A stretch of 64,000 nucleotides of DNA from Croceimicrobium sp963977415. GTDB taxonomy: Bacteria > Bacteroidota > Bacteroidia > Flavobacteriales > Schleiferiaceae. Positions 53,801 to 62,949 of this stretch are shown here, piece by piece. The DNA is taken from contig CAXBOS010000009.1 of assembly GCA_963977415.1 (NCBI GenBank), forward strand, positions 62,001 to 126,000, written 5' to 3'. The first letter of the stretch is position 1, and every line of letters starts with the position of its first letter. The translations under genes and the position numbers were made by a program. The notes under the pieces were generated by a model, which ran no database searches, was not told the origin of the DNA, and was given only the letters and a program-made list of their open reading frames with translations.

Positions 53801-56800
53801 ATTCATCCAGTTTTGGATGCTAAACCCCTTTGTTGGAGTGGATGATGTTCCCGAAGGAGGAGATCTATATTTTAACTTAGGAAGTATTTCAGAAGATATA
53901 TTAAAGGATGGAGTACAAGCGATTGAAAATAGCATCCCTGTAGATGGTGATCTTTCTAAGCTTGACTCAACGAATTGGGGTTACGCGAGCAATGTTCGCC
54001 CGCCAGTAGTAGCCTTTGACGCGGATCCGGCGGCACGCGATTTACAGGATGTGGGTTATGACCTCTTAAATGATCAGCAAGAACGCATTTGGTCCTATGA
54101 TTCAGCTTATCCCAATTACATTCAGCGTATTGTGAATAATTTAGGAGCGGGTACCACGGCTGAAATTCAGGCCAATGCCGACCCAGCGGCTGATAACTTC
54201 CAATACTATCGCGGTTCAAGTTTAGATCAGGCAAGTGCTAACATCTTAGAGCGCTATAAAATGTTTAATAACCCACAAGGTAATAGTAATCCTACACCAG
54301 TTGGCGGAGTTTCTGCTTTCGCGACCAACTTACCCGACATTGAGGATATCAACCGCGATCAAACCTTGAGTAAAACCGAAACTTATTTCCAGTATCGCAT
54401 TAGTATTCGCCCACAAGATCTTAATCAAGTAGGTGAAAATTACATCACCGATATTTATACAACCAACTCTCCTGAGCAGCCAAACGGGAGAAGCTATCGG
54501 GCCCAATGGATACAGTTCAAAATTCCAGTTTTTAATCCTGATAGTAAAGTTGGTCCCATCAATGACTTTCGTTCCATCCGTTTTATTCGTGCTTTCTTAA
54601 CCCAGTTTCCCGACGATATCGTAGTTCGCTTTGCGCGGATGGAGCTAGTAAGAGGAGAGTGGCGTCGCTATCAATTTTCTTTAGATGGCACGCGTGATCG
54701 CTTGTCGCAAGATGATCAAGACAATACTATTTTCGAAGTGAATGCTGTGAATATCGAACAAAATGGTTCACGGCAACCAGTTCCCTATGTTTTACCTCCT
54801 GGCATAGACCGTCAGGTGCTATTTGGTACCACATCTGCGAACCAGCAAAACGAACAAGCTTTATCCCTGCGCATCCTAAACTTAGAGGACGGCGATGCTC
54901 GCGCTGTTTTTAGGAATATCAATTTCGATATGCGTCTGTACAAGCGTTTGCGATTATTTTCGCACTTAGAGTCTGCCGGCGAATTTGATGATTTAAACAA
55001 TGGCGATCTACGATTATTTATACGCTTAGGTAGCGATTACGACCTTAACTATTACGAATACGAAATTCCGCTTACGGTTACCCCTTGGGGGACATCTGCT
55101 ACAAGCCCCGATTTAATTTGGCCAAGTTCCAACGAATTAGACTTCCCTTTAAATGCATTGAAAGAAGTAAAGCTGGAGCGAAATGCGGCCTATCAAAACA
55201 CCGGAGACCCCTTAAATGAGCCTTATTCAGCGCAGAAGGCAGGCGGAAGAATAACCATAGTGGGTGCGCCGAATTTGGGTAATGTGCGCACCATATTAAT
55301 TGGGGTCCGCAACCCTAAAAAACGCCTTGCTAATGATCCCGATGATGGCTTTCCAAAAAGTGCTGAAGTGTGGATTAACGAATTACGATTAACGGATTTC
55401 GATCAAGATGGAGGTTGGGCTGCCAATGCAAGAGTGGCGGCAAAGCTGGCTGATTTTGCCAATGTTTCGGTCACAGGTAGAACAAGCTCTATCGGTTTCG
55501 GTTCCCTTGATCAAACAGTTTCAGAGTTTAGCCAAGAGCAGATGTACTCATACGACCTACAGTCGAATGTAGAGTTGGGTAAATTCTTTAATAAAGATTA
55601 TGGTATCCGTATTCCAATGTTTTACGGAACGAGCGAAACTTGGATTAACCCTCGTTTTAATCCCCTTGATCCCGATATTGAATTTGACCAGGCCATCGAA
55701 AATGTGGAGAGTCCCGCTCGCGCAGATTCGCTTCGTCAGGCCACCCAAGATTATACCCGTCGCCGTTCGATTAACTTTACCAATGTTCGCAAAGAACGCA
55801 AGGGCTCGAAAGGACAGAAAAATCCACAGATATACGATATCGAAAACTTCGCCGCTAGCTATTCTTTTAGCGAAACCTTTAGGCGAAACATCAACACGCG
55901 CTTCGATTTAAATCGTCAGCATAATGCCAGTCTGAATTATACCTATCGAACACGTCCTAAATTGGTGAAGCCTTTTAGTAAAGTTTCGTGGTTACAGAGC
56001 GATTATTTGGCTTTAGTACGTGATTTCAATTTTTATCCGTACCCCAAAAGCTTTACCGCTATTGCTAGTGCAGATAGGAGTTATACGGCAATGCAAATGC
56101 GGAATACTGATGCGATTTTAAATGATATCCCACCAGAATTACTAGGTAATTTAGATGCGACCTATAACAAAAACTTTAATCTTAATCGCCAATATACCTT
56201 ACTTTTTGATCTTACCGAGTCTTTGCGTTTCGACTATAATGCGCGCACCAATGCCCGGATTGATGAGCTGCCAGGAGCACCAAATACCGACTCGAACCGG
56301 ACGGTTATTATGCAAAACTTGGAGCAGTTAGGAAGAGCCTTGAACTATCACCAAAGGGTGACCTTAAACTGGCAGTTGCCTTTAAGTAAAATTCCGTTGA
56401 TAGATTTTGCCACGGTAAGTGCTACTTATAATGGTGATTACGATTGGCAAGCCCCTTCTCAAACTACTACTGCTGCCGCAAGAAGCACAGGTGGCACAGC
56501 TTCCAATTTTAATCTGAATTTTGGTAATACCATTCAAAATAATAGGCAATTACAACTGAATAGTACCTTAAATTTCACGGCTTTATATGCCAAAGTACCT
56601 TATTTAAAAAAGGCACAGCAGGGCTCACAAGGAGAGGAGCGAAGAAGACCGCGTGGAGTTCCTCGTCCCGGTAGAAATAATCCGAATGCCACAAACAAAC
56701 CAGAGGAAGAGGAGGAAGATAAGGAGCAAAGTACTTTAGATAAGATATTAATGGAAAGTGCCAAGGTTCTGATGATGGTGAAATCGGGCTCCTTCAGCTA

Positions 56801-58166
56801 CAGTCAAAGTAACGGGCAATTTTTGCCAGGTTTTGCCAATAGCCCGCAGTTGTTTGGTTTGGATAATGCAGGCGGAAATTATGCGCCAGGCTTATGGTTT
56901 AGCGTGGGTGGACAAACAGATATTCGTTCGGCAGCGGTGGCAAACGATTGGTTAGTTCGTAATGAGAATTTAAATAATCAGTACCGTCAAACGAGCGCTC
57001 GCACCATTAATATGCGCCTTACCGCTGAGCCTTTAAATGCCTTGCGTATTGTTATAAGCGCTCAAAATAATGCGACTGGAAATTTAGCAGAGTTCTTCCG
57101 CTTAGATACAATAGCGGGGGGCTTTGTTAGTCAGAACACTTTTAATACTCAAACCTTTTCTAGTTCATGGTTTATGTTAGGCACCGCTTTCGAAACGATT
57201 TCTGCGCCCGAATATAGCTCTGCTACTTACGATCAGTTTAGAGAGAATCGATTAATTATTTCGCAACGTTTGGCGAATAATTTGGCATCCACTGATTCAA
57301 TTACAGGTTATTCTCCCGATTTGGTAGGCTCTGGCGATTCTTCCAATTTTGGTTACCGCTATTATAGCGTTAGCTCGCAAGATGTAATGATTCCAGCCTT
57401 CATTGCGGCTTACTCTGGGCAAGATGTAAACACTATTGAACTTGGAGCAACTCGAAAAACACCTTTGCCCAACTGGCAAATTACTTACGATGGTTTAACT
57501 AAAATGAAGTTCTTTAAAAATTACTTCAATAGCTTTACCTTAAGTCATGCCTATCGTTCTACCTATACGGTATCAAGCATGACCACCAATTTGTTACGTC
57601 AGAAGGAGATTCAAGACAACCCCAATGATGTTCCTTTAGATAATAACGGAGACTTGTTGCCGCTTAACCAAATTAATGCGGTTAGTCTCTCGGAGCAATT
57701 TTCACCTTTAATTGGTATTAACACGAAGCTGAAAAATAACATGACGCTACGGGTAGAGTATAAGAGCGATCGTAGCATGATTTTAAGTTTAACCAATAAT
57801 CAGATTACCGAGAACCGTGGAAGTGAATGGGTAATTGGTGCGGGCTATATCATCAAGGATGTGAAATTGAAATTTGTAAGAGTGGGTTCTCGTCGCACCA
57901 ACCCGGTATCTAACTTAGAGTTAAGAGCCGATGTGGGTATTCGCGACAATATTATTTTAATCCGTCGTATCATTGAGGAATCTGACCAAGCGACTTCTGG
58001 CCAAAGAATAACTACGGTTAAGGTATCGGCCGATTATCGTATTAGCCAAAGGGTTCAAACCAAGGTTTTCTACGATTTAAACATGTCGCGTTTCAAGACC
58101 TCTAACGCTTTCCCATTAACGACCAATCAATTTGGAATAAGTGTAAGGTTAAATCTGGGTCAATAA
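50823..58166 (+). CDS. sprA: Cell surface protein SprA, T9SS outer-membrane translocon
   Basis: 2447 residues, the usual giant size of SprA. It begins with TTG 50823, overlapping ruvA in TTGA; no upstream ATG exists in frame. A signal sequence (LLLLLALSSVMWFAF) and the SprA N-terminal block APADTNEPDSLKYPFKPG are followed by very long beta-barrel repeats with many aromatic strand ends, and an RRRP-rich acidic insertion near 1940-1970. In Flavobacterium it is the huge beta-barrel channel of type IX secretion and is needed for gliding. It would export the T9SS-tailed proteins in this window. Confidence 0.96.
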   Translation: MSLKKSYLLLLLALSSVMWFAFTGRRVRTTARSSVIGKYLAPADTNEPDSLKYPFKPGQSGGVYGSNPSNYKEDVVFDANSGNYFVYQRYGRFATKSPIVMTPDEYRNYVARKQALEYWDQKTQSDAAAKAEGRDPESSLIPQIQVNNELFNRVFGSNTIDIRPQGFAELTFGGRFQQIDNPIIPERNRNVFTFNFDQRIQMNVTGSIGEKMKVNVNYDTEATFAFENQVKLEFTGDEDDIIKKLELGNVNLPLNSSLITGAQSLFGIKGQFRFGKLNVTGVFSEQRSQSSSINIQGGATTTEFEIWGDQYEANRHYFLSHYFRDNYEEFQLNAPLITSPVQITKVEVWVTNNRQNTQDTRNIVAFMDLGENRNSAYRNGQIPGPDIFGGAATNNIFPDNLVNTLDPQSLQAQFPGLRDISQVNQVLNAAGFNEATEYVELANARKLNPNEFTFHPQLGYISLNTALNQDEVLAVSFQYTAGGRTFQVGEFSTDGVTPPNNLVVKMLKSFFLDVRLPSWDLMMKNVYSLSAFQVGADDFRLQVMYQNDETGAPVPFLPESNLRSELLLRVMDLDRLNQNNDPFPDGFFDFIPNQTIYPQNGRIFFPVLEPFGSNLANKLDSEEAKDRYVFQQLYDSTRFVAQNETRLNKYLIKGQFKSSSSSEIQLNAFNIPPGSVSVTAGGTRLIEGQDYSVDYNLGRVSILNEGILNSGVPIKVDFENNALFNFQTKTFMGVNAEYRFNENFNLGATLVNLNERPLTQKVNIGDEPISNTIIGMNGSYSQESPFLTRMVDAIPFIDTKEPSNFLVSGEVARIIPGTPRGIEINGEQTTFLDDFESSQTTIDIRNPNAWRLASTPAGQLNLFPEASENSLAYGFNRARLAWYSIDPLFHNDEARTPDNIRNNKDLQSTNPVREVLVNEVFPNLELDPSQPRNVATLDLAFYPKERGPYNYDVEPTIYSAGLNQEGELNDPSSRWGGIMRDITVTNFEEQNIEFIQFWMLNPFVGVDDVPEGGDLYFNLGSISEDILKDGVQAIENSIPVDGDLSKLDSTNWGYASNVRPPVVAFDADPAARDLQDVGYDLLNDQQERIWSYDSAYPNYIQRIVNNLGAGTTAEIQANADPAADNFQYYRGSSLDQASANILERYKMFNNPQGNSNPTPVGGVSAFATNLPDIEDINRDQTLSKTETYFQYRISIRPQDLNQVGENYITDIYTTNSPEQPNGRSYRAQWIQFKIPVFNPDSKVGPINDFRSIRFIRAFLTQFPDDIVVRFARMELVRGEWRRYQFSLDGTRDRLSQDDQDNTIFEVNAVNIEQNGSRQPVPYVLPPGIDRQVLFGTTSANQQNEQALSLRILNLEDGDARAVFRNINFDMRLYKRLRLFSHLESAGEFDDLNNGDLRLFIRLGSDYDLNYYEYEIPLTVTPWGTSATSPDLIWPSSNELDFPLNALKEVKLERNAAYQNTGDPLNEPYSAQKAGGRITIVGAPNLGNVRTILIGVRNPKKRLANDPDDGFPKSAEVWINELRLTDFDQDGGWAANARVAAKLADFANVSVTGRTSSIGFGSLDQTVSEFSQEQMYSYDLQSNVELGKFFNKDYGIRIPMFYGTSETWINPRFNPLDPDIEFDQAIENVESPARADSLRQATQDYTRRRSINFTNVRKERKGSKGQKNPQIYDIENFAASYSFSETFRRNINTRFDLNRQHNASLNYTYRTRPKLVKPFSKVSWLQSDYLALVRDFNFYPYPKSFTAIASADRSYTAMQMRNTDAILNDIPPELLGNLDATYNKNFNLNRQYTLLFDLTESLRFDYNARTNARIDELPGAPNTDSNRTVIMQNLEQLGRALNYHQRVTLNWQLPLSKIPLIDFATVSATYNGDYDWQAPSQTTTAAARSTGGTASNFNLNFGNTIQNNRQLQLNSTLNFTALYAKVPYLKKAQQGSQGEERRRPRGVPRPGRNNPNATNKPEEEEEDKEQSTLDKILMESAKVLMMVKSGSFSYSQSNGQFLPGFANSPQLFGLDNAGGNYAPGLWFSVGGQTDIRSAAVANDWLVRNENLNNQYRQTSARTINMRLTAEPLNALRIVISAQNNATGNLAEFFRLDTIAGGFVSQNTFNTQTFSSSWFMLGTAFETISAPEYSSATYDQFRENRLIISQRLANNLASTDSITGYSPDLVGSGDSSNFGYRYYSVSSQDVMIPAFIAAYSGQDVNTIELGATRKTPLPNWQITYDGLTKMKFFKNYFNSFTLSHAYRSTYTVSSMTTNLLRQKEIQDNPNDVPLDNNGDLLPLNQINAVSLSEQFSPLIGINTKLKNNMTLRVEYKSDRSMILSLTNNQITENRGSEWVIGAGYIIKDVKLKFVRVGSRRTNPVSNLELRADVGIRDNIILIRRIIEESDQATSGQRITTVKVSADYRISQRVQTKVFYDLNMSRFKTSNAFPLTTNQFGISVRLNLGQ

Positions 58167-58180
58167 CAAAGAAAACTATT

Positions 58181-58188
58181 TACATTTG
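58181..58188 (+). promoter_or_regulatory. Bacteroidota -7 promoter box TACATTTG for gcvH
   Basis: Perfect TAnnTTTG, 18 nt before ATG 58206. It suggests that gcvH has its own promoter despite following sprA closely. Confidence 0.55.
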
Positions 58189-58205
58189 CCGCAAATAATG
58201 ATATT

Positions 58206-58586
58206 ATGAATATACCAGCCGATCTAAAGTATACTAAAGACCACGAGTGGGTACGCGTTGAAAGTGATGACACCGTAGTGGTAGGCATTACCGATTTTGC
58301 CCAAGGAGAATTAGGTGACATTGTATTTGTAGAGATTGAAACGGAAGGAGAAAGCCTTGATCGTGAAGAGACTTTTGGCTCAGTGGAAGCAGTAAAAACT
58401 GTTTCTGACTTGTTTATGCCAGTATCTGGTGAAGTTTTGGAGTTCAACGAAGAAATCGAGTCGAACCCAGAAATAGTAAACAGTGATCCTTACGGTAAAG
58501 GCTGGATGGTGAAAATTAAACTGAGCGATGCTGCCGAGTTAGAAGATTTGCTTAGCGCAGAGGCCTACCAAGATTTAGTAGGGTGA
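58206..58586 (+). CDS. gcvH: Glycine cleavage system H protein
   Basis: 126 residues, typical size. Lipoyl attachment Lys64 in ETFGSVEAVKTVSDL; DLKYTKDHEWVRVE and VGITDFAQGELGDIVFVE are family blocks. It carries the aminomethyl group between the P and T proteins, encoded elsewhere. In Flavobacteria gcvH regularly follows sprA. The vanZ start overlaps its stop by 4 nt (GTGA). Confidence 0.97.
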   Translation: MNIPADLKYTKDHEWVRVESDDTVVVGITDFAQGELGDIVFVEIETEGESLDREETFGSVEAVKTVSDLFMPVSGEVLEFNEEIESNPEIVNSDPYGKGWMVKIKLSDAAELEDLLSAEAYQDLVG

Positions 58587-58978
58587 TCTCTAAGCTAAAA
58601 ACCAAAAAGCTAACATATTATGCCCCAGCAATTGTCTGGGGTTTTTTGATTGCCTATTTTACGCTCATGCCAGGTTCGCAGGTGCCAAAGTCTTTGGCCA
58701 GCCTAAATGATAAGTGGATTCATGGTACTATTTATTTTTTCTCTGCTAGTCTAATAATCTTGGGCCTAGTCCGTTATAATTTCAGAAGGAGCTTAAGCAT
58801 TAAAGCAGCAATTCTCGTTTTTTTATTCTGTTTGCTTTTTGGAGGCATCATAGAAATCCTCCAGCATGAGTTTGTTTCTCGGCGCCACGGCGATTGGTTC
58901 GACTTCTGGGCCAACAATACTGGTGCTGCAATTAGTGTGCTTTTGTGGTCTTTTACTTTAGGCCGCAAGGCTAAGTAG
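58583..58978 (+). CDS. VanZ-like family membrane protein
   Basis: 131 residues from GTG 58583. About four helices. Family blocks: YFTLMPGSQVPKSLASLNDKWIH, and GIIEILQHEFVSRRHGDWFDFWANNTGAAI, the conserved ExxQ and RxxDxxDxxxNxxG pattern of VanZ (PF04892). In enterococci VanZ gives low-level teicoplanin tolerance; in Bacteroidota the role is unknown. Coupled to gcvH. Confidence 0.92.
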   Translation: MISKLKTKKLTYYAPAIVWGFLIAYFTLMPGSQVPKSLASLNDKWIHGTIYFFSASLIILGLVRYNFRRSLSIKAAILVFLFCLLFGGIIEILQHEFVSRRHGDWFDFWANNTGAAISVLLWSFTLGRKAK

Positions 58979-58996
58979 AAACCCAAAATCACCGTT

Positions 58997-59722
58997 ATGC
59001 AAGAGAAAAAGTCAGCAAAAGCAAATCTCGAAAACTACCGCCCAATCTTCTTTTTGATAGGCTTAGTATTTTCCATGTCCTCTTTACTTTATCTTTTTGA
59101 AATGAAGATGGAATATCAATTGCCTACAATCCCCAAGGAGGAGAAGATTACTTATGTAGCCGGAATTGATATACCGCTTACCTTTCCCGAAAAACTCGAG
59201 AAGCCAGAGCCTAAAAAAGAAGAACCCGAGCCAGAGGAACCGATAAAGCCCACCGATCGCTTTAAGGAAGTAGATAATACTTTTAAAATTACTGATCGTC
59301 CTTCTATTGATATCAGCGGTCTTACGGACATTACTTCGGAACCTACCGATCCTCTTCCCATAGAAACTATAGACGCCGTTTTGGTGCAAAACATGGCGAG
59401 GCCAATGGAGTGTGAAGAACTGTCGGATAAGTCCGAACAAATGGACTGTTTCAATAAGTGGATTAGTCGTTACCTTGCCGAGGAAACCGTATACCCCGCA
59501 CGTCCACGTAATTTAGGAGTAGAAGAGAAGCTGTATTTAAAATTCTTGATTTCCGAAACGGGAAGAGTAGAGGAAGTAAGCGTTATTCGTGGTCAAGATG
59601 AAGATTTAAAACAAGAGGCTATCCGCGTTTTAAAATCAATGCCGACCTTTAGTCCCGCTTCTCAAATGGGTAAACCTGTTAAAGTCCGTGTGATAGTCCC
59701 CGTCAATTTTAAATTGCAATAA
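58997..59722 (+). CDS. Energy transducer TonB (first copy)
   Basis: 241 residues. An N-terminal helix (about 17-36) is followed by a periplasmic Pro/Glu/Lys linker (EKPEPKKEEPEPEEPIKP) and a C-terminal TonB domain (YLKFLISETGRVEEVSVIRG; VKVRVIVPVNFKLQ). It transmits proton-motive energy from ExbB/ExbD to outer-membrane transporters. A MECEELSDKSEQMDCFNKW block before the domain is shared with the next gene (Cys pair), so the two look like a duplicated pair. Confidence 0.92.
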   Translation: MQEKKSAKANLENYRPIFFLIGLVFSMSSLLYLFEMKMEYQLPTIPKEEKITYVAGIDIPLTFPEKLEKPEPKKEEPEPEEPIKPTDRFKEVDNTFKITDRPSIDISGLTDITSEPTDPLPIETIDAVLVQNMARPMECEELSDKSEQMDCFNKWISRYLAEETVYPARPRNLGVEEKLYLKFLISETGRVEEVSVIRGQDEDLKQEAIRVLKSMPTFSPASQMGKPVKVRVIVPVNFKLQ

Positions 59723-59739
59723 TTTTTATGGCAATTGCC

Positions 59740-59772
59740 TTTGCGCAAGCGCATTTAATTTATTTATATTTA
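59740..59772 (+). promoter_or_regulatory. Possible promoter TTTG-N21-TATATTTA
   Basis: TTTG at 59740-59743 and TATATTTA at 59765-59772 (one mismatch in the -7 box), 20 nt before ATG 59792. Confidence 0.42.
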
Positions 59773-59791
59773 CCCACTAGAAAAAATCAGT

Positions 59792-60499
59792 ATGGAACCT
59801 AAAAAATCGCCCGAAGCAGATTTAGAAAAATCCCGCGGAGTATTCCTCCAATTTGGGATCGTACTAGCCTTGCTTCTCTCTATTTTTCTAATTGAGTATA
59901 AGACTTACGATGAGTCTATTGCCAATTTGGGAGAGTTAGAAGTGCAAATGGATGATGAAATTATTCCCATCACGCAAAGGGAAGTGGCCCCGCCACCCCC
60001 ACCGCCCCCGCCCCCACCAGAGGTTATTGAAGTAGTAGAAGACGACGTAGAGCTTGAAGATGAGCTTGAAATGCAAACTACCGAAACCGATATGATGGAA
60101 GAAGTAGAGGTGATTGAAATGGAAGAAGAGGTGTCTGATGAAGTTCTAAGTTTCGCTGTTGTAGAGTCCGTTCCCATTTTTCCAGGATGTGAGGACGCGA
60201 AGGACAACGATGAGCGTAAGGCTTGCTTTCAGCAAAAAGTTCTTGTATTCGTATCTAAAAACTTTGAATTCCCAGAAATGGCGAAGGAAATGGGTATCCA
60301 AGGTCGAGTGTATGTGAACTTCGTAATTGAAAAGAATGGTTCTATTACCAATGTAGAAATCGTAAGGGGTGTTGATCCACTTCTTGACGATGAAGCAGTG
60401 CGAGTAGTTAAAAAACTTCCAAAACTAATTCCAGCAAAACAAAGAGGAAAGCCCGTAAGAATGAGCTTCACTTTGCCGATAAATGCTAAGCTTCAATAA
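59792..60499 (+). CDS. Energy transducer TonB (second copy)
   Basis: 235 residues: helix (about 17-36), a run of ten Pro (VAPPPPPPPPPPEVIEVVE), a long acidic linker (Glu/Asp/Met-rich) and a TonB domain (VYVNFVIEKNGSITNVEIVRG; PVRMSFTLPINAKLQ) with the GCEDAKDNDERKACFQ Cys pair. The acidic linker contrasts with the mixed-charge linker of the first copy. Confidence 0.93.
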   Translation: MEPKKSPEADLEKSRGVFLQFGIVLALLLSIFLIEYKTYDESIANLGELEVQMDDEIIPITQREVAPPPPPPPPPPEVIEVVEDDVELEDELEMQTTETDMMEEVEVIEMEEEVSDEVLSFAVVESVPIFPGCEDAKDNDERKACFQQKVLVFVSKNFEFPEMAKEMGIQGRVYVNFVIEKNGSITNVEIVRGVDPLLDDEAVRVVKKLPKLIPAKQRGKPVRMSFTLPINAKLQ

Positions 60500-60519
60500 G
60501 CTTTAGTTCGTAACTTTAC

Positions 60520-60548
60520 AGCCACGCTTTTAGCGTGGCTTTTTTTTT
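60520..60548 (+). terminator. Rho-independent terminator after tonB
   Basis: Nine-bp perfect stem AGCCACGCT / AGCGTGGCT with a TTT loop, followed by eight T. Confidence 0.95.
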
Positions 60549-60560
60549 AAAATTATTACC

Positions 60561-61376
60561 ATGGATCATACAGAAATCAAACTTTTAGCCTACGATGCAA
60601 TACTAGCTTCCATCGAGGCAGGTAAAGAAATTTTAGATGTTTACGAAAGTGCTTTTGAGGTGGAATTAAAGGATGATAAATCACCTTTAACCCTAGCCGA
60701 TAAGCGTGCACACCATATGATTGTAAAAATGCTCAAAGAAACCGGTATTCCTATTCTTAGTGAAGAGGGCCGTTCTTTAGCTTACGATGAGCGTAATAAA
60801 TGGTCTACTATGTGGATTGTAGATCCTTTAGATGGAACCAAAGAATTCATTAAGCAAAACGGTGAGTTTACCGTGAATATCGCACTAGTGGAGAGGGGTG
60901 TTCCCATTCTGGGAGTAATTTACGTTCCTGTTGATGAAACCCTTTATTTCGGGGCCGAAGGTTTAGGTGCCTACCGTGTAGAGCAAGCAGCGCACGTAAA
61001 AGAAACGGATAACCTTAGCGACTGGATAGATATGGGTACGGCGCTTCCCGAAAGCCAAGAGCGACCTTATACTATGGTGGGGAGCAGATCGCACATGAGC
61101 GATGAAACGGCGGCCTTTTTTGATGACATTCGTCGTCAGTACCCCGACTCTGAAATTATCAGTAAAGGAAGTAGCTTAAAAATTTGCATGGTAGCCGAAG
61201 GCAGCGCGGATGTCTATCCTCGTTTTGCGCCAACCATGGAATGGGATACCGCTGCTGGTCACGGTATTGCTAAAGGAGCTGGTTTTGAAATTTACCAAGC
61301 CAATAGCGATAATCCCTTGGAATACAACAAAGAAGACTTATTAAACCCTTGGTTTATAGTAAAGGGAAAGAGCTAA
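60561..61376 (+). CDS. cysQ: 3'(2'),5'-bisphosphate nucleotidase CysQ
   Basis: 271 residues of the inositol monophosphatase superfamily: DKSPLTLADKRAHHMI, SEEGR, WIVDPLDGTKEFI (metal-binding DPLDGT) and MEWDTAAGHGI. It removes phosphate from PAP, a by-product of sulfate assimilation. ATG 60561 lies 12 nt behind the terminator, leaving little room for a promoter, so a promoter may overlap the upstream tonB end or transcription may read through. Confidence 0.93.
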   Translation: MDHTEIKLLAYDAILASIEAGKEILDVYESAFEVELKDDKSPLTLADKRAHHMIVKMLKETGIPILSEEGRSLAYDERNKWSTMWIVDPLDGTKEFIKQNGEFTVNIALVERGVPILGVIYVPVDETLYFGAEGLGAYRVEQAAHVKETDNLSDWIDMGTALPESQERPYTMVGSRSHMSDETAAFFDDIRRQYPDSEIISKGSSLKICMVAEGSADVYPRFAPTMEWDTAAGHGIAKGAGFEIYQANSDNPLEYNKEDLLNPWFIVKGKS

Positions 61377-61390
61377 GTTAGAATCACTCT

Positions 61391-61440
61391 ATTTTGGTGG
61401 GCAAGCTACGTTAACGTATTTTTGCTCACCAAAATCTTTT
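61391..61440 (+). terminator. Hairpin terminator between cysQ and ctaB
   Basis: Fourteen-bp stem ATTTTGGTGGGCAA / TTGCTCACCAAAAT (one G-T pair) followed by CTTTT. The ctaB TTG start lies 9 nt beyond the stem. Confidence 0.65.
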
Positions 61441-61443
61441 CGG

Positions 61444-62346
61444 TTGAACACAGGTGGTGAGGTAAATATTCAAAGTATAACATTGCAGCAAAAAGCGAAG
61501 GCAGTTTTAGAGCTTACGAAAGCTCGACTGAATATGAGCGTGGTCTATTCGGCCCTTGCTGGTTACCTCTTAGGTGCAACTGAAATTTCATGGTACATTA
61601 TTTCTTTGGTTTGTCTAGGCGGCTATCTCGTCGTGGGAGCAGCCAATGGCTTTAATCAGGTGATAGAGCGTGAGCGTGATACACTCATGGATCGCACAAA
61701 AAATCGTCCCTTACCAACGGGCCGTTTAACTGTTTTTGAAGCCATGTTTGCCTGTACGATAATGGCCTTAGCAGGTTTGTGGTTACTGTACCTTATTAAC
61801 CCACTAACTTTGGGTTTTGGCGCCTTTGCGCTATTTGTTTATGTTTTAGTATATACTCCGCTAAAGGCTCATGGTCCTGTGGCGGTATTTGTTGGCGCTT
61901 TTCCAGGTGCAATTCCGGCTCTTTTAGGCTGGGTAGCCGCTACCAATGATTTTGATATTGAACCAGGCTTGCTTTTCGCTATTCAGTTTTTATGGCAATT
62001 TTCGCATTTTTGGGCCATAGCATGGATAGCGGATGATGATTATAAAAAAGCTGATTATGTATTATTACCTTCGGGAAATCGTGATCAGAAAAGTGCTATT
62101 CAAATTGTTTTGTATACTAGTTTTTTAATACCGGTAAGCCTTTTACCTGCTTTTGGTATGGGAGGCACTTTGTTTTTTACTTGGCCTTGGGCTTTGGTAA
62201 TTGGTATAATGGGCTTTGTATTTTTGTTTTTTGCTTTTAAGCTATACCGATCACACGCTATTGCAGATGCGCGCAAATTGATGTTATACAGCATCATCTA
62301 CCTGCCTGTTCTGCAATTATTGTATGTGATTGAAAAATTTATATGA
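61444..62346 (+). CDS. ctaB: Protoheme IX farnesyltransferase CtaB
   Basis: 300 residues from TTG 61444; no ATG is available before the first helix. Eight or nine helices; conserved prenyltransferase motif around ERERD (75-79) and MDRTKNRPL (82-90), and YTPLKAHGPVAVFVGAFPGAIPAL. It makes heme O from heme B, the precursor of heme A for the oxidase encoded by coxA. The next gene overlaps its end by 17 nt. Confidence 0.95.
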   Translation: MNTGGEVNIQSITLQQKAKAVLELTKARLNMSVVYSALAGYLLGATEISWYIISLVCLGGYLVVGAANGFNQVIERERDTLMDRTKNRPLPTGRLTVFEAMFACTIMALAGLWLLYLINPLTLGFGAFALFVYVLVYTPLKAHGPVAVFVGAFPGAIPALLGWVAATNDFDIEPGLLFAIQFLWQFSHFWAIAWIADDDYKKADYVLLPSGNRDQKSAIQIVLYTSFLIPVSLLPAFGMGGTLFFTWPWALVIGIMGFVFLFFAFKLYRSHAIADARKLMLYSIIYLPVLQLLYVIEKFI

Positions 62347-62929
62347 CGTGGGAACATTAACGAAGGAGGATAAGAAGAAAGTACAGAAGCCATTACTGTG
62401 GATTGGACTAACCAGCATTGTAATGACCTTCGCAGGTTTAACTAGTGGTTATGTGGTTAGCAGATCGGCCTTAATGGCAGATAATCGCTGGCTAGAATTT
62501 CCATTACCCGATAGTTTTTTGTACGCAAGTTTTGCCATTGTTTTGAGCAGTATCACCATGATATTAGCCAAGCGATCGGCTAAGGCTGGTCTACAAAAAA
62601 TGATGGTTAACTATTTGGTAATTAGCCTACTTTTAGGCTTGGCCTTTACCGCTTTTCAGTTTTTAGGCTGGGGCGATTTAGTAAGTAGAGGTTTGTATTT
62701 TACCGGCGCTGGCAGCAGTAATTCTGCTAGCTGGGTTTATGTTCTTACCATTTTACATTGGTTACATTTATTTTCAGGTTTAATAGTGTTGGCATACACT
62801 ATTTACCGCGCAAATATTGGTGCTTACACCAAGGAAGATTCTCAGGGACTAACGGTAAGTGCCACTTATTGGCACTTCTTGGATATTCTGTGGATTTATT
62901 TATATGTCTTTTTGTTAATTATTCGCTAA
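62330..62929 (+). CDS. Cytochrome c oxidase subunit III-like protein (short copy)
   Basis: 199 residues from TTG 62330, or GTG 62348 as alternative. Five helices; LHWLHLFSGLIVLAYTIYRAN and ATYWHFLDILWIYLYVFL match the subunit III family (WHFxDxxW). It lies in an operon between ctaB and a longer subunit III gene, so the oxidase may use two related subunits, or one may act in assembly. Confidence 0.9.
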   Translation: MKNLYDVGTLTKEDKKKVQKPLLWIGLTSIVMTFAGLTSGYVVSRSALMADNRWLEFPLPDSFLYASFAIVLSSITMILAKRSAKAGLQKMMVNYLVISLLLGLAFTAFQFLGWGDLVSRGLYFTGAGSSNSASWVYVLTILHWLHLFSGLIVLAYTIYRANIGAYTKEDSQGLTVSATYWHFLDILWIYLYVFLLIIR

Positions 62930-62949
62930 ACTTGCAAAAATTTTGATGC

